DNA from: Myxococcales bacterium
Lineage (GTDB): Bacteria > Myxococcota > Myxococcia > Myxococcales > Anaeromyxobacteraceae
DNA: 7,858 nt
Direction: 5' to 3'
Assembly (NCBI GenBank): GCA_021784495.1
Contig: JAJXSQ010000091.1
Location: forward strand, 1 to 7,858
Every line of letters begins with the position of its first letter. Within the stretch, counting starts at the first letter, position 1. The translations under genes and the position numbers were made by a program. The notes under the pieces are model-generated. The model did no database searches, was not told the origin of the DNA, and saw only the letters and a program-made list of their open reading frames with translations. Positions 1 through 6,336 of this stretch are shown here, in pieces.

Positions 1-9
1 GGCGCGCGC

Positions 10-2607
10 GTGAGGGCGGACGGCGCGCGCCGCGCCCTGGCGCTCCTCCTCGCGCTCGCGGCGGCGGGCCCGGCCGGCGCGCTCGAGCCGGCGACCCTCC
101 AGCTCAAGTGGCGCCACCACTTCCAGTTCGCCGGCTACTACCAGGCGCTCGCCCAGGGCTACTACCGGGAGGCCGGGCTCGACGTCACCATCCGCGAGGG
201 CGGACCGGAGACGCAGGTCGAGGACGAGGTGGTCTCCGGGCGCGCCGACTTCGGGATCGGGACCTCCGCGCTGCTCCTCGAGCGCGCGCACGGGCGGGAG
301 CTGGTGGCGCTGGCGGAGATCTTCCAGCACTCCGCCGCGGTGATCGTCGCCCCGCGCAGCACCGGGATCACCTCGGTGGCGGAGCTGGCGGGCCGACGGG
401 TCCTCTACTCGAACGAGCACGGCGACATCCTCGCCCTCCTGAAGAAGAACGGGCTCGACCCCTCGCGCATCCTCTCGATCCCGCACGAGGGGGACGCCCG
501 CGAGCTGCTCGACGGCCGGGCCGACGCGATGGTCGCCTACAGCTTCAACGAGCCCTACGAGCTCGAGCGGGCCGGGGTGCCCTACCGCTCCTTCTCGCCG
601 CTCTCCGCCGGCATCGACTTCTACGGCGACAACCTCTTCTGCACCGCGCGCCTCGCCGAGGAGCGCCCCGCCTTCGTGGCCGCGTTCCGGGCGGCGACGC
701 TCCGGGGCTGGCGGTACGCCTTCGAGCACAAGGGGGAGACGGCCGATCTCATCCTGGCGCGGTACTCGCGCGAGCGGAGCCGGGACTGGCTCCTCTACGA
801 GGCCAGCGGCATGGAGCCGCTCATCCAGCCCGAGCTGGTGGAGCTGGGGTACCAGAACCCGGCGCGGTGGCGCCGGATGGGGGAGGTGTTCGAGGAGCTG
901 GGGATGCTCCCGGCCGGCTTCGACGCCACGGCGGTGATCTACCGCCCGCCGCAGCGCCCCGACCTCGGCCCGATCGCCGCCACCGCCGCCGCCTCGGCCA
1001 CCGCCATCGCCATCCTGTCGGGCCTGGCACTCTCGTTCCGGGGGATCAACCGGCGGCTCCAGGCGGAGATCGCCGAGCGGCGCGTCACGACCGGCGCCCT
1101 CGCCGAGAGCGAGGCGCGGCTCCGGACCACGATGGACGCCATGCCGGTGGCGGTGGCGACGGTCGCCGGCGAGCGGGTGGAGTACGTGAACGGCACCTTC
1201 GTCCGCTCCTTCGGCTACCGGCTCGAGGAGATCCCGACCCTCGACGCCTGGTTCCACGTCGCTGTCCCCGACGCCGCCCGGCGGGAGGCCGTACGCGACG
1301 CCTGGACCGGGGCGCTGGCGGCGGCGCGCCGCGGCGAGGGCCCGGTCCCGGTCATGGACGCCCTGGTCACCTGCCGCGACGGATCGATCCGGCACACGAT
1401 CGTGGCGACGGAGATCCTCGAGGCCCGGGAACTGGTGATCTTCGCCGACGTCACCGAGCGCGAGCGGCTCCAGGCCGAGCTGCTCAAGCTGCAGAAGCTC
1501 GACTCGCTCGGGGTCCTCGCCGGTGGCATCGCGCACGACTTCAACAACCTCCTCACCGCCGTCGAGGGGAACGTCTCCCTGGCCCACGCGATGGTCCCGC
1601 CCGGCTCGGAGCTGGCCGAGATCCTCGGCGAGGCGAGGCAGGCCACGCGGCGCGCCGCCGATCTGGCCGGGCAGCTCCTCACCTTCGCCAGGGGGAGCGC
1701 GCCGATCAAGAAGCCGATCCAGCTGCGGCGCGTGCTCGACGCCGCGGCCGCGCTCGTGCTCCGCGGCTCGAACGCCACCTGCCGGATCGACCTCCCCGAG
1801 GCGCTCCCCGACGTCGAGGCGGACGAGGGGCAGATCGGCCAGGTCTTCACCAACATCCTCCTCAACGCCGTCCAGGCGATGCCCGGGGGCGGGAGCATCG
1901 CCGTCACCGCCGCGGAGGAGCCGGCGGCGGCGGGGGGGCCGCTGGCGCTCGCGCCCGGGGCCTACGTCCGCGTCACGGTCGCCGACTCGGGGCCCGGGAT
2001 CCCGGAGGAGCACCTGCGCCGGGTCTTCGATCCCTACTTCACCACCAAGCCGCGCGGGAACGGGCTCGGGCTCGCCTCGGTCCACTCGATCGTGCGCAAG
2101 CACGGCGGCGCGATCGTCGCCAGCTCCCCGCCGGGCGCGGGGGCGCGGTTCGAGATCTGGCTCCCGGCGAGCCTCCGGCGGGAGCCGGCGCCGCCCGGCG
2201 ACGAGGCCGCCCCGCTCCGCGCCGACGCCGGCGGCCGGGCGGTGCTGGTGATGGACGACGAGCCGGCGATCCGGGACCTCGCCGCGCGGATGCTGGGCCG
2301 GCTCGGCTACCGGGTGACCACCTGCCCGGGCGGCGAGGAGGCGATCGCCCTGTACCGCGAGGCGCGGGCGGCGGGGCGCCCCTTCGACGCGGCGATCATG
2401 GATCTCACCATCCGGGGCGGGACCGGAGGGGCCGAGGCGGCGACGGAGATCCTCCGGCTCGACCCGGACGCCCGGCTCGTCGTCTCCAGCGGCTACTCCA
2501 CCGATCCGGCCATGGCCGCCCCTGCCCGGTACGGCTTCCGGGACCGGATCGCGAAGCCCTACCAGGTGGCGGAGGTGGCCGAGGTGCTCCGGAGGGTCCT
2601 GTCGTGA
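10..2607 (+). CDS. Hybrid sensor histidine kinase with periplasmic NMT1/THI5-type solute-binding sensor domain
   Basis: Predicted inner-membrane sensor that binds a small ligand in the periplasm and relays phosphate in the cytoplasm. Seen in order (865 aa): signal peptide, residues 1-25 (Arg-containing start, Ala/Leu-rich core, AGA site); NMT1/THI5-like binding domain about 27-313, with the FAGYYQALAQGYY motif at 40-52; membrane helix about 321-343; PAS domain about 362-480; HisKA with phospho-acceptor H509 in GGIAHDFNN; HATPase with N-box N615/N619, DSGPGIP 659-665, FDPYFTTK 673-680 and GNGLGL 683-688; receiver about 743-865 with acidic D749/D750, acceptor D798, S826/S827 and K849. All catalytic residues are present. 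Binding domains of this family recognise thiamine-pyrimidine precursors, sulfonates or similar small organics, so the ligand cannot be named. No DNA-binding response regulator or transporter partner is adjacent. The GTG start gives a sensible signal peptide, but only nine bases precede it, so an upstream start is possible. Confidence 0.93.
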   Translation: MRADGARRALALLLALAAAGPAGALEPATLQLKWRHHFQFAGYYQALAQGYYREAGLDVTIREGGPETQVEDEVVSGRADFGIGTSALLLERAHGRELVALAEIFQHSAAVIVAPRSTGITSVAELAGRRVLYSNEHGDILALLKKNGLDPSRILSIPHEGDARELLDGRADAMVAYSFNEPYELERAGVPYRSFSPLSAGIDFYGDNLFCTARLAEERPAFVAAFRAATLRGWRYAFEHKGETADLILARYSRERSRDWLLYEASGMEPLIQPELVELGYQNPARWRRMGEVFEELGMLPAGFDATAVIYRPPQRPDLGPIAATAAASATAIAILSGLALSFRGINRRLQAEIAERRVTTGALAESEARLRTTMDAMPVAVATVAGERVEYVNGTFVRSFGYRLEEIPTLDAWFHVAVPDAARREAVRDAWTGALAAARRGEGPVPVMDALVTCRDGSIRHTIVATEILEARELVIFADVTERERLQAELLKLQKLDSLGVLAGGIAHDFNNLLTAVEGNVSLAHAMVPPGSELAEILGEARQATRRAADLAGQLLTFARGSAPIKKPIQLRRVLDAAAALVLRGSNATCRIDLPEALPDVEADEGQIGQVFTNILLNAVQAMPGGGSIAVTAAEEPAAAGGPLALAPGAYVRVTVADSGPGIPEEHLRRVFDPYFTTKPRGNGLGLASVHSIVRKHGGAIVASSPPGAGARFEIWLPASLRREPAPPGDEAAPLRADAGGRAVLVMDDEPAIRDLAARMLGRLGYRVTTCPGGEEAIALYREARAAGRPFDAAIMDLTIRGGTGGAEAATEILRLDPDARLVVSSGYSTDPAMAAPARYGFRDRIAKPYQVAEVAEVLRRVLS

Positions 2608-2682
2608 GCCCGGCCCCCGAGCGCGGCAGCTCGAGCCGAGCCCTCCCCGCGCGCGGTGACGCCCGCCGCGCGCGCCCCCGGC
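2608..2682. terminator. Convergent intergenic spacer with GC hairpin, possible bidirectional terminator
   Basis: This gap separates the stop codons of two convergent genes. A 9-bp perfect stem pairs 2648-2656 with 2666-2674 around a 9-base loop. A weaker 5-bp stem pairs 2618-2622 with 2629-2633. No T-run follows on either strand, so it is not a canonical intrinsic terminator. Its position between converging transcription units suggests a terminator or a 3'-end stabilising hairpin. In DNA this GC-rich a chance stem of this size is not rare. Confidence 0.4.
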
Positions 2683-3441
2683 TCAGCGGCGCCGCAGGAG
2701 CAGGCTCCCGAAGAAGGCCGCGGCGGTCACCGCGATGATGAGCGGCCCGGTGGGCCGGTGCAGGCGCGCCGCGAGGAGCTCTCCCCCCAGGGTCGAGGTC
2801 GTCGCCACCGCCACCGCCACGGCGAACATCTGGCCGAGGTCCCGGGCCACGTTCTTGGCGGTGGCCGCCGGGATGATGACCAGGGAGCCCATGAGGAGCA
2901 CGCCGAGGTAGCGCAGCCCCAGCGCCACCGTCAGGGCGAAGGCCAGGAGGAAGGCCAGCTCGAGCCGCTCCACCCGCACCCCCGAGGTGCGGGCGATGTC
3001 GGCGGAGACGATGGAGAGGACCAGCCGGTGGCGCTCGACGAGGACGAAGACCGTCACCGCCAGCGCCCCGAGCAGCCCGAGCCCCACCTCCCAGCCTCCG
3101 AGCGTCCCCGGCGCGCCGAGGAGCGCGTCGACCAGCTCCTCGCCGGTGGCGAGCATCGCGCCGACGGCGAGCGCCAGGGAGAAGACGACCCCGACGACCG
3201 TCTCGGTGGAGATGCCGGTCCGCCGCTCGATCCCCCAGATCAGCGCCGCGCCGGCGAGCAGGGCGGCCAGGGCGCCGAGGCCCGGGTGCACGCGGAGGGC
3301 GAGGGCGATCCCGATGCCGGGCAGGGCCACGTGCGACAGCGCGTCGGAGGCGAGCGTCATCCGCCGCATCACGGCGAAGCAGCCGACCAGCCCCGCGGCC
3401 GCGGCCATGCCCACCGAGAGCGCGACGCCGCTAGCGTCCAT
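2683..3441 (-). CDS. znuB: Zinc/manganese-type ABC transporter permease (ABC-3 family, ZnuB-like)
   Basis: Membrane channel subunit of a metal-ion importer, 252 aa, the usual length for the ABC-3 (ZnuB/MntB/TroC) family. About seven to eight hydrophobic helices are visible. Family landmarks are the early DALSHVALPGIGIA segment (33-46), the IERRTGISTETVVGVVFS stretch (71-88) before a helix, the long cytoplasmic segment with ADIARTSGVRVERLE (147-161), the LLMGSLVIIPAATA motif (182-195), and a closing HRPTGPLIIAVTAAAFF segment (228-244). The ATG lies inside the upstream ATPase gene (overlap 3431-3441) and no good Shine-Dalgarno is visible, so translation is probably coupled to the ATPase. Metal specificity (Zn, Mn or Fe) cannot be fixed from the permease. 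No substrate-binding lipoprotein is in the window. Family assignment is firm; zinc is the default inference. Confidence 0.92.
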   Translation of the reverse strand: MDASGVALSVGMAAAAGLVGCFAVMRRMTLASDALSHVALPGIGIALALRVHPGLGALAALLAGAALIWGIERRTGISTETVVGVVFSLALAVGAMLATGEELVDALLGAPGTLGGWEVGLGLLGALAVTVFVLVERHRLVLSIVSADIARTSGVRVERLELAFLLAFALTVALGLRYLGVLLMGSLVIIPAATAKNVARDLGQMFAVAVAVATTSTLGGELLAARLHRPTGPLIIAVTAAAFFGSLLLRRR

Positions 3442-4129
3442 CGTGGTGGTGGTACCGCGGCGCCTCGCCGTAGACGCGGGCGATCGTCTCGGGGGTGAGG
3501 ATCTCGCGCGCCGGACCGAGGCACCGGTGCTCGCGCCCCAGGCAGAGGACGTTCTCGGCGTACCGGTAGACGACGCTGAGCTCGTGCGAGACGAGGAGCA
3601 GGGTGAGCGCCTCCGCCGCCTGGACCCGGTGGATCATCTCGTAGAGCCGCTCCTCGCCGGGCTCGTCGACGCCCGAGGTCGGCTCGTCGAAGAGGAGGAC
3701 GCTCGGGCGGCCGACGAGCGCGCAGGCGAGCAGGAGGCGCTGGAACTGTCCCCCCGACAGCGCGCCGATCCGCCGCCCGGCGGACTGCGCGGGCAGCCCC
3801 ACGAGGTCGAGGGCGCGCGCGGCGTCGGCGGGCGCGGCGCCGGCGACCGAGGCCCGGGCCCGGAGGAAGTCGCGGCCCGTGACCGGCAGATCGCGCTCGA
3901 TGTCGAGCTTCTGGGGCACGTACCCGATCCGCGTGCCCGGCGCCCAGCGGACGGCGCCCCGGTGCGGGAGGGCGCCGATGAGCGCCCGCAGGAGGACGGT
4001 CTTCCCGGAGCCGTTCGGCCCGATGATGGCGAGGGCGCTCCCGGCGGCGACGGTGAAGTCGAGCTCGGCGAGGACCTCCGCCGCGCCGAGGCGGACCGAG
4101 AGCCGCTCCACCTCGAGGGCGTTCACCAC
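3431..4129 (-). CDS. znuC: Zinc/manganese-type ABC transporter ATP-binding protein (ZnuC-like)
   Basis: Cytoplasmic ATPase that powers the metal importer with the permease encoded just downstream. All ABC motifs are present in 232 aa: Walker A GPNGSGKT (37-44), Q-loop VPQ (71-73), signature LSGGQ (124-128), Walker B VLLFDEP (144-150), D-loop SGVD (152-155) and H-loop SH (181-182). The C-terminus ends in HHHDGR, a short histidine cluster of a kind often seen in metal-transport ATPases. The GTG at 4129 is the first start after an in-frame TAA at 4139-4141 and is followed at once by a second GTG codon; a TAAGG Shine-Dalgarno sits seven bases before the first. It is the first gene of the two-gene operon. 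Expression is presumably metal-controlled, but no clear Zur/Fur box is visible upstream. Confidence 0.93.
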   Translation of the reverse strand: MVNALEVERLSVRLGAAEVLAELDFTVAAGSALAIIGPNGSGKTVLLRALIGALPHRGAVRWAPGTRIGYVPQKLDIERDLPVTGRDFLRARASVAGAAPADAARALDLVGLPAQSAGRRIGALSGGQFQRLLLACALVGRPSVLLFDEPTSGVDEPGEERLYEMIHRVQAAEALTLLLVSHELSVVYRYAENVLCLGREHRCLGPAREILTPETIARVYGEAPRYHHHDGR

Positions 4130-4136
4130 CGGCTGA

Positions 4137-4141
4137 CCTTA
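4137..4141 (-). promoter_or_regulatory. Ribosome binding site of the ZnuC-like ATPase
   Basis: On the minus strand TAAGG matches the 5' part of the anti-Shine-Dalgarno complement and lies seven bases before the GTG at 4129 (ten before the second GTG). It overlaps an in-frame TAA stop, which rules out any earlier start. It supports one of the two tandem GTG codons as the initiator. Confidence 0.55.
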
Positions 4142-4264
4142 CGATCCGATCGGCGCGGCCTCAAGGGGCCCCGCCGTCGAGGGGAGCCCGTCGGAGCGGC
4201 GCCGGCGCGCCGGCGGAGGGGGCATCCTGCGTGGGAGGGCGCCCACCCCGGGCGCCGAGGCGCG

Positions 4265-4271
4265 AGGGAGG
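4265..4271 (+). promoter_or_regulatory. Ribosome binding site deciding the ATG start at 4276
   Basis: The sequence AGGGAGG lies four to five bases before the ATG at 4276, the strongest Shine-Dalgarno near this gene. It favours ATG 4276 over the in-frame GTG at 4231, which also has a G-rich stretch upstream. Starting at 4276 also places the Arg-rich, hydrophobic signal peptide at the very N-terminus. Confidence 0.65.
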
Positions 4272-4275
4272 ACAC

Positions 4276-4941
4276 ATGGGAACCGGACACCCTTCGAGGA
4301 GGCGGCGGTCGCCGCGCTGCGTCGCCGCCTGCGTCTCCGTGGCGCTCGCGGTCGCCCCGGCGAGCGCCGACCCTCCCGCGAGCGCGCCTCCGGCGCTCAC
4401 CCGGACCGGGCTCCCCTACCTCCCGGAGGACGGCCGGGGGGCTCCGCCCGCGCTGGTGACGGCGATCCGCGCGCGCCGGGAGGGCGGTCGCCTGCTCAAC
4501 CTCGACCGGGTGCTCCTCCAGAGCCCGCCCCTCGCCGAGGGCTGGAACTCCCTCTTCGGCGCGATCCGCGGGAAGCTCGCGCTCCCGGCGAGGCTGCGGG
4601 AGCTCGCGATCCTGTCGGTCGGGGCGCTCAACCGCGCCGGCTACGAGTGGGGCCAGCACGAGCCCCCCTTCCTCGCCGCGGGCGGGACGCGCGAGCAGCT
4701 CGCGGCGCTGCGGTCGCCCGAGGCGGCCCTGGTCGACGCGGCCCACTTCGACGAGGCGGAGCGGGCGACCCTCGCCCTCACCTACGAGATGACCCGGAGC
4801 GTCCAGGTCTCGCCGGGCACGCTCCGGCGCGTCCGGGCCCTCCTGCCCGATCGGCAGGTGGTGGAGCTCATCGGCACCGTCGCCGGCTACAACATGGTGT
4901 CGCGGTTCGTGGAGGCGACCGGGGTCGAGATGGAGCGGTGA
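4276..4941 (+). CDS. Exported carboxymuconolactone decarboxylase (CMD)-family protein
   Basis: The 221-aa product begins with an Arg-rich segment (8-14), a hydrophobic core (about 15-29) and an ASA cleavage site near residue 31, predicting export to the periplasm. The CMD/AhpD-like fold is indicated by LALPARLRELAILSVGALNR (101-120), YEWGQHEPPFLAAG (123-136) and the later helical segment with LALTYEMTRSV (166-176) and ELIGTVAGYNMVSRFVEATG (197-216). The E-W-x-x-H arrangement matches CMD-type members. The CxxC pair that gives AhpD its peroxidase activity is absent, and the predicted mature part has no cysteine. A hydroperoxidase role of the AhpD type is therefore unlikely; substrate and reaction are unknown. 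Most CMD-family proteins are cytoplasmic, so the signal peptide is notable. An in-frame GTG at 4231 would add 15 residues and bury the signal peptide. The next gene follows after 41 bases. Confidence 0.85.
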   Translation: MGTGHPSRRRRSPRCVAACVSVALAVAPASADPPASAPPALTRTGLPYLPEDGRGAPPALVTAIRARREGGRLLNLDRVLLQSPPLAEGWNSLFGAIRGKLALPARLRELAILSVGALNRAGYEWGQHEPPFLAAGGTREQLAALRSPEAALVDAAHFDEAERATLALTYEMTRSVQVSPGTLRRVRALLPDRQVVELIGTVAGYNMVSRFVEATGVEMER

Positions 4942-4982
4942 ACGGCCCGGCGGCGCCGCGCCCGGCGTGGTAGGCGTGATCC

Positions 4983-6287
4983 ATGGGACACCTCGGCCGC
5001 CTCAAGGAGCAGTACCGGGAGCTGGCCGATCGGCTCCAGGCCGGGCCGGTCGCCTACCCCGAGCCGGAGGATCCGGTCGCCCGCGAGGGCTGGCGGGAGA
5101 TCCTCGAGATCCTCTTCACGCCGGAGGAGGCGGCGCTGGCGGCGCGCCTGCCGGTCCGCCCCATGTCGCTGGAGAGGCTCTCGGCCCGGCTGGGGATCGC
5201 CCCGGAGGCGCTGCGGCCGCGGCTCGAGGCCATGGCCGACAAGGGGCTGGTGATGGACCTGGTCCACGGCCGCTCGGGGCGCACCGCCTGGCTCCTCTCG
5301 CCGCCGGTGGTCGGCTTCTTCGAGTACTCGCTCATGCGCGCGAAGGACTCGATCCCCAAGAAGCGCATGGCCGACGCCCTCCACGCCTACACCCACGGGG
5401 ACGACGCCTTCGCCCGCGACGCCTTCGGCGGCGCCACCACCATCGGCCGCGCGCTGGTCCACGAGCCCGCCCTGGCCGAGGAGCCGCTCCCCGAGGTCCT
5501 CGACTGGCAGCGCGCCACCGCGGTGGTGGGGAACGCCCGCGCCTGGGCGGTGTCCCTCTGCTTCTGCCGCCACAAGGCGGAGCACCTCGGGACGGCCTGC
5601 GGCGCCCCCATGGACGCCTGCCTGTCGCTCGACGGCGGCGCCGAGTTCGTCGTCCGGCGGGGCTTCGGGCGCGCCGTCGAGCGCGGCGAGGCGCTGGAGC
5701 TGCTGGCGCGGTCGCGCGAGGCCGGGCTGGTGCAGATCGCCGACAACGTCCAGCGGCGACCGACCTTCGTCTGCAACTGCTGCGGCTGCTGCTGCGAGCA
5801 GCTGCAGGGCGCCAACCGGTGGGGGCTGGCCTCGGTGAACCCGAGCGGCTTCGCGCCGCGCCACGCCCCGGGCGCCTGCAGCGGCTGCTCCCGCTGCGCG
5901 CGGGCCTGCCCCGTCGCGGCGATCCAGATGGTGCCCGAGCGGCGGGAGGGGACGCCCCGGAACGCGCTGGTCCCGGCGTTCGACCTGGCCCGCTGCATCG
6001 GCTGCGGGGTCTGCGCCACCGCCTGCCACAAGGGGGCGCTCGCGATGGCGGCGGGGGGCTCGCCCCGGCCGGTGCCCGCCGACGCCGTCGAGCGCATGGT
6101 CCGCATGGCCATCGAGCGGGGGCGGCTGGCCGACCTGCTCTTCGACGAGGGCGCCGGGACCTGGCCCCGCTTCCTGCACCACGCGGTGCGGGCGCTCACC
6201 CGGCTGCCGGTGGCGTCGCGGCTGGTCGCGGCGGAGCAGGTGAAGTCCCGCTTCGTCCGCGCCGCGCTCGCCGGCTTCCGGCGGTGA
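4983..6287 (+). CDS. Cysteine-rich 4Fe-4S ferredoxin-domain protein with winged-helix-like N-terminus
   Basis: Predicted cytoplasmic iron-sulfur electron-transfer protein, 434 aa, with no signal peptide or membrane helix. Residues about 36-110 look like a winged helix-turn-helix (MSLERLSARLGI, then LEAMADKGLV). Next comes a cysteine set C193, C195, C206, C213 (CFCRHKAEH...C...C), then a dense CNCCGCCC cluster (C264, C266, C267, C269-C271). Two classical [4Fe-4S] motifs follow: C299/C302/C305/C309, ending in Pro, and C338/C341/C344/C348, where His replaces the usual Pro. A helical tail (about 365-434) has no recognised domain. There are 18 cysteines in all. I recall this arrangement from poorly characterised ferredoxin-like proteins of anaerobic deltaproteobacteria; the function is not established to my knowledge. 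An in-frame TGA at 4977-4979 makes ATG 4983 the earliest start; its Shine-Dalgarno is weak (TAGG near 4971-4974). It may be co-transcribed with the CMD-family gene. Confidence 0.88.
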   Translation: MGHLGRLKEQYRELADRLQAGPVAYPEPEDPVAREGWREILEILFTPEEAALAARLPVRPMSLERLSARLGIAPEALRPRLEAMADKGLVMDLVHGRSGRTAWLLSPPVVGFFEYSLMRAKDSIPKKRMADALHAYTHGDDAFARDAFGGATTIGRALVHEPALAEEPLPEVLDWQRATAVVGNARAWAVSLCFCRHKAEHLGTACGAPMDACLSLDGGAEFVVRRGFGRAVERGEALELLARSREAGLVQIADNVQRRPTFVCNCCGCCCEQLQGANRWGLASVNPSGFAPRHAPGACSGCSRCARACPVAAIQMVPERREGTPRNALVPAFDLARCIGCGVCATACHKGALAMAAGGSPRPVPADAVERMVRMAIERGRLADLLFDEGAGTWPRFLHHAVRALTRLPVASRLVAAEQVKSRFVRAALAGFRR

Positions 6288-6294
6288 CGCCGCC

Positions 6295-6318
6295 AGGGGC
6301 CGCGGCGCCGCGACCCCT
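6295..6318. repeat. Imperfect 24-base palindrome before the antiporter gene
   Basis: Within the 49-base gap between two co-directional genes, two 12-base arms (6295-6306 and 6307-6318) are inverted repeats with one mismatch (C6300 versus A6313); the core 6301-6312 is a perfect palindrome. An alternative small hairpin pairs 6314-6317 with 6321-6324. It could be a GC-rich attenuating or stabilising hairpin, or an operator. No T-run follows, so a standard intrinsic terminator is not supported. Confidence 0.4.
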
Positions 6319-6336
6319 CCGGGGTAAGCTCGGCGG

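Larger units (their letters stand above)
4130..4275. promoter_or_regulatory. Divergent intergenic region, presumed promoters for the metal importer and the right-hand genes
   Basis: This 146-base gap lies between divergently transcribed genes, so promoters on both strands are expected here. I cannot identify convincing -35/-10 boxes. Visible structures are an 8-bp palindrome CCGATCGG at 4146-4153, close to the ATPase start; GGGGCCCC at 4165-4172; a 16-bp perfect palindrome at 4200-4215; and a 7-bp stem (4238-4244 with 4250-4256, 5-base loop) just before the Shine-Dalgarno of the right-hand gene. The GC-only palindromes may be chance. The stretch near 4135-4153 is the least GC-rich part. No consensus Zur or Fur box is evident. 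Confidence 0.4.

Noticed and set aside
84..948. Kinase-linked solute-binding domain as the missing binding protein of the nearby metal importer
   Set aside because: It belongs to the NMT1/THI5-like family, not the ZnuA/TroA metal-binding family, and is tethered to a kinase; the genes are convergent and not in one operon.
108..2738. 876-aa reading frame overlapping the histidine kinase on the same strand
   Set aside because: It is an Arg/Ala/Gly/Pro-rich shadow with no domain motifs, while the overlapping frame encodes a complete multi-domain kinase.
4318..4332. Lipoprotein signal (lipobox VAAC at residues 16-19) in the CMD-family protein
   Set aside because: The cysteine is preceded by charged residues rather than a hydrophobic core; the hydrophobic stretch follows it and ends at a standard ASA cleavage site.
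2656..4459. Long + strand frames over the metal importer genes (280 and 490 aa)
   Set aside because: They are antisense shadows of the ATPase and permease genes and show no recognisable domain.
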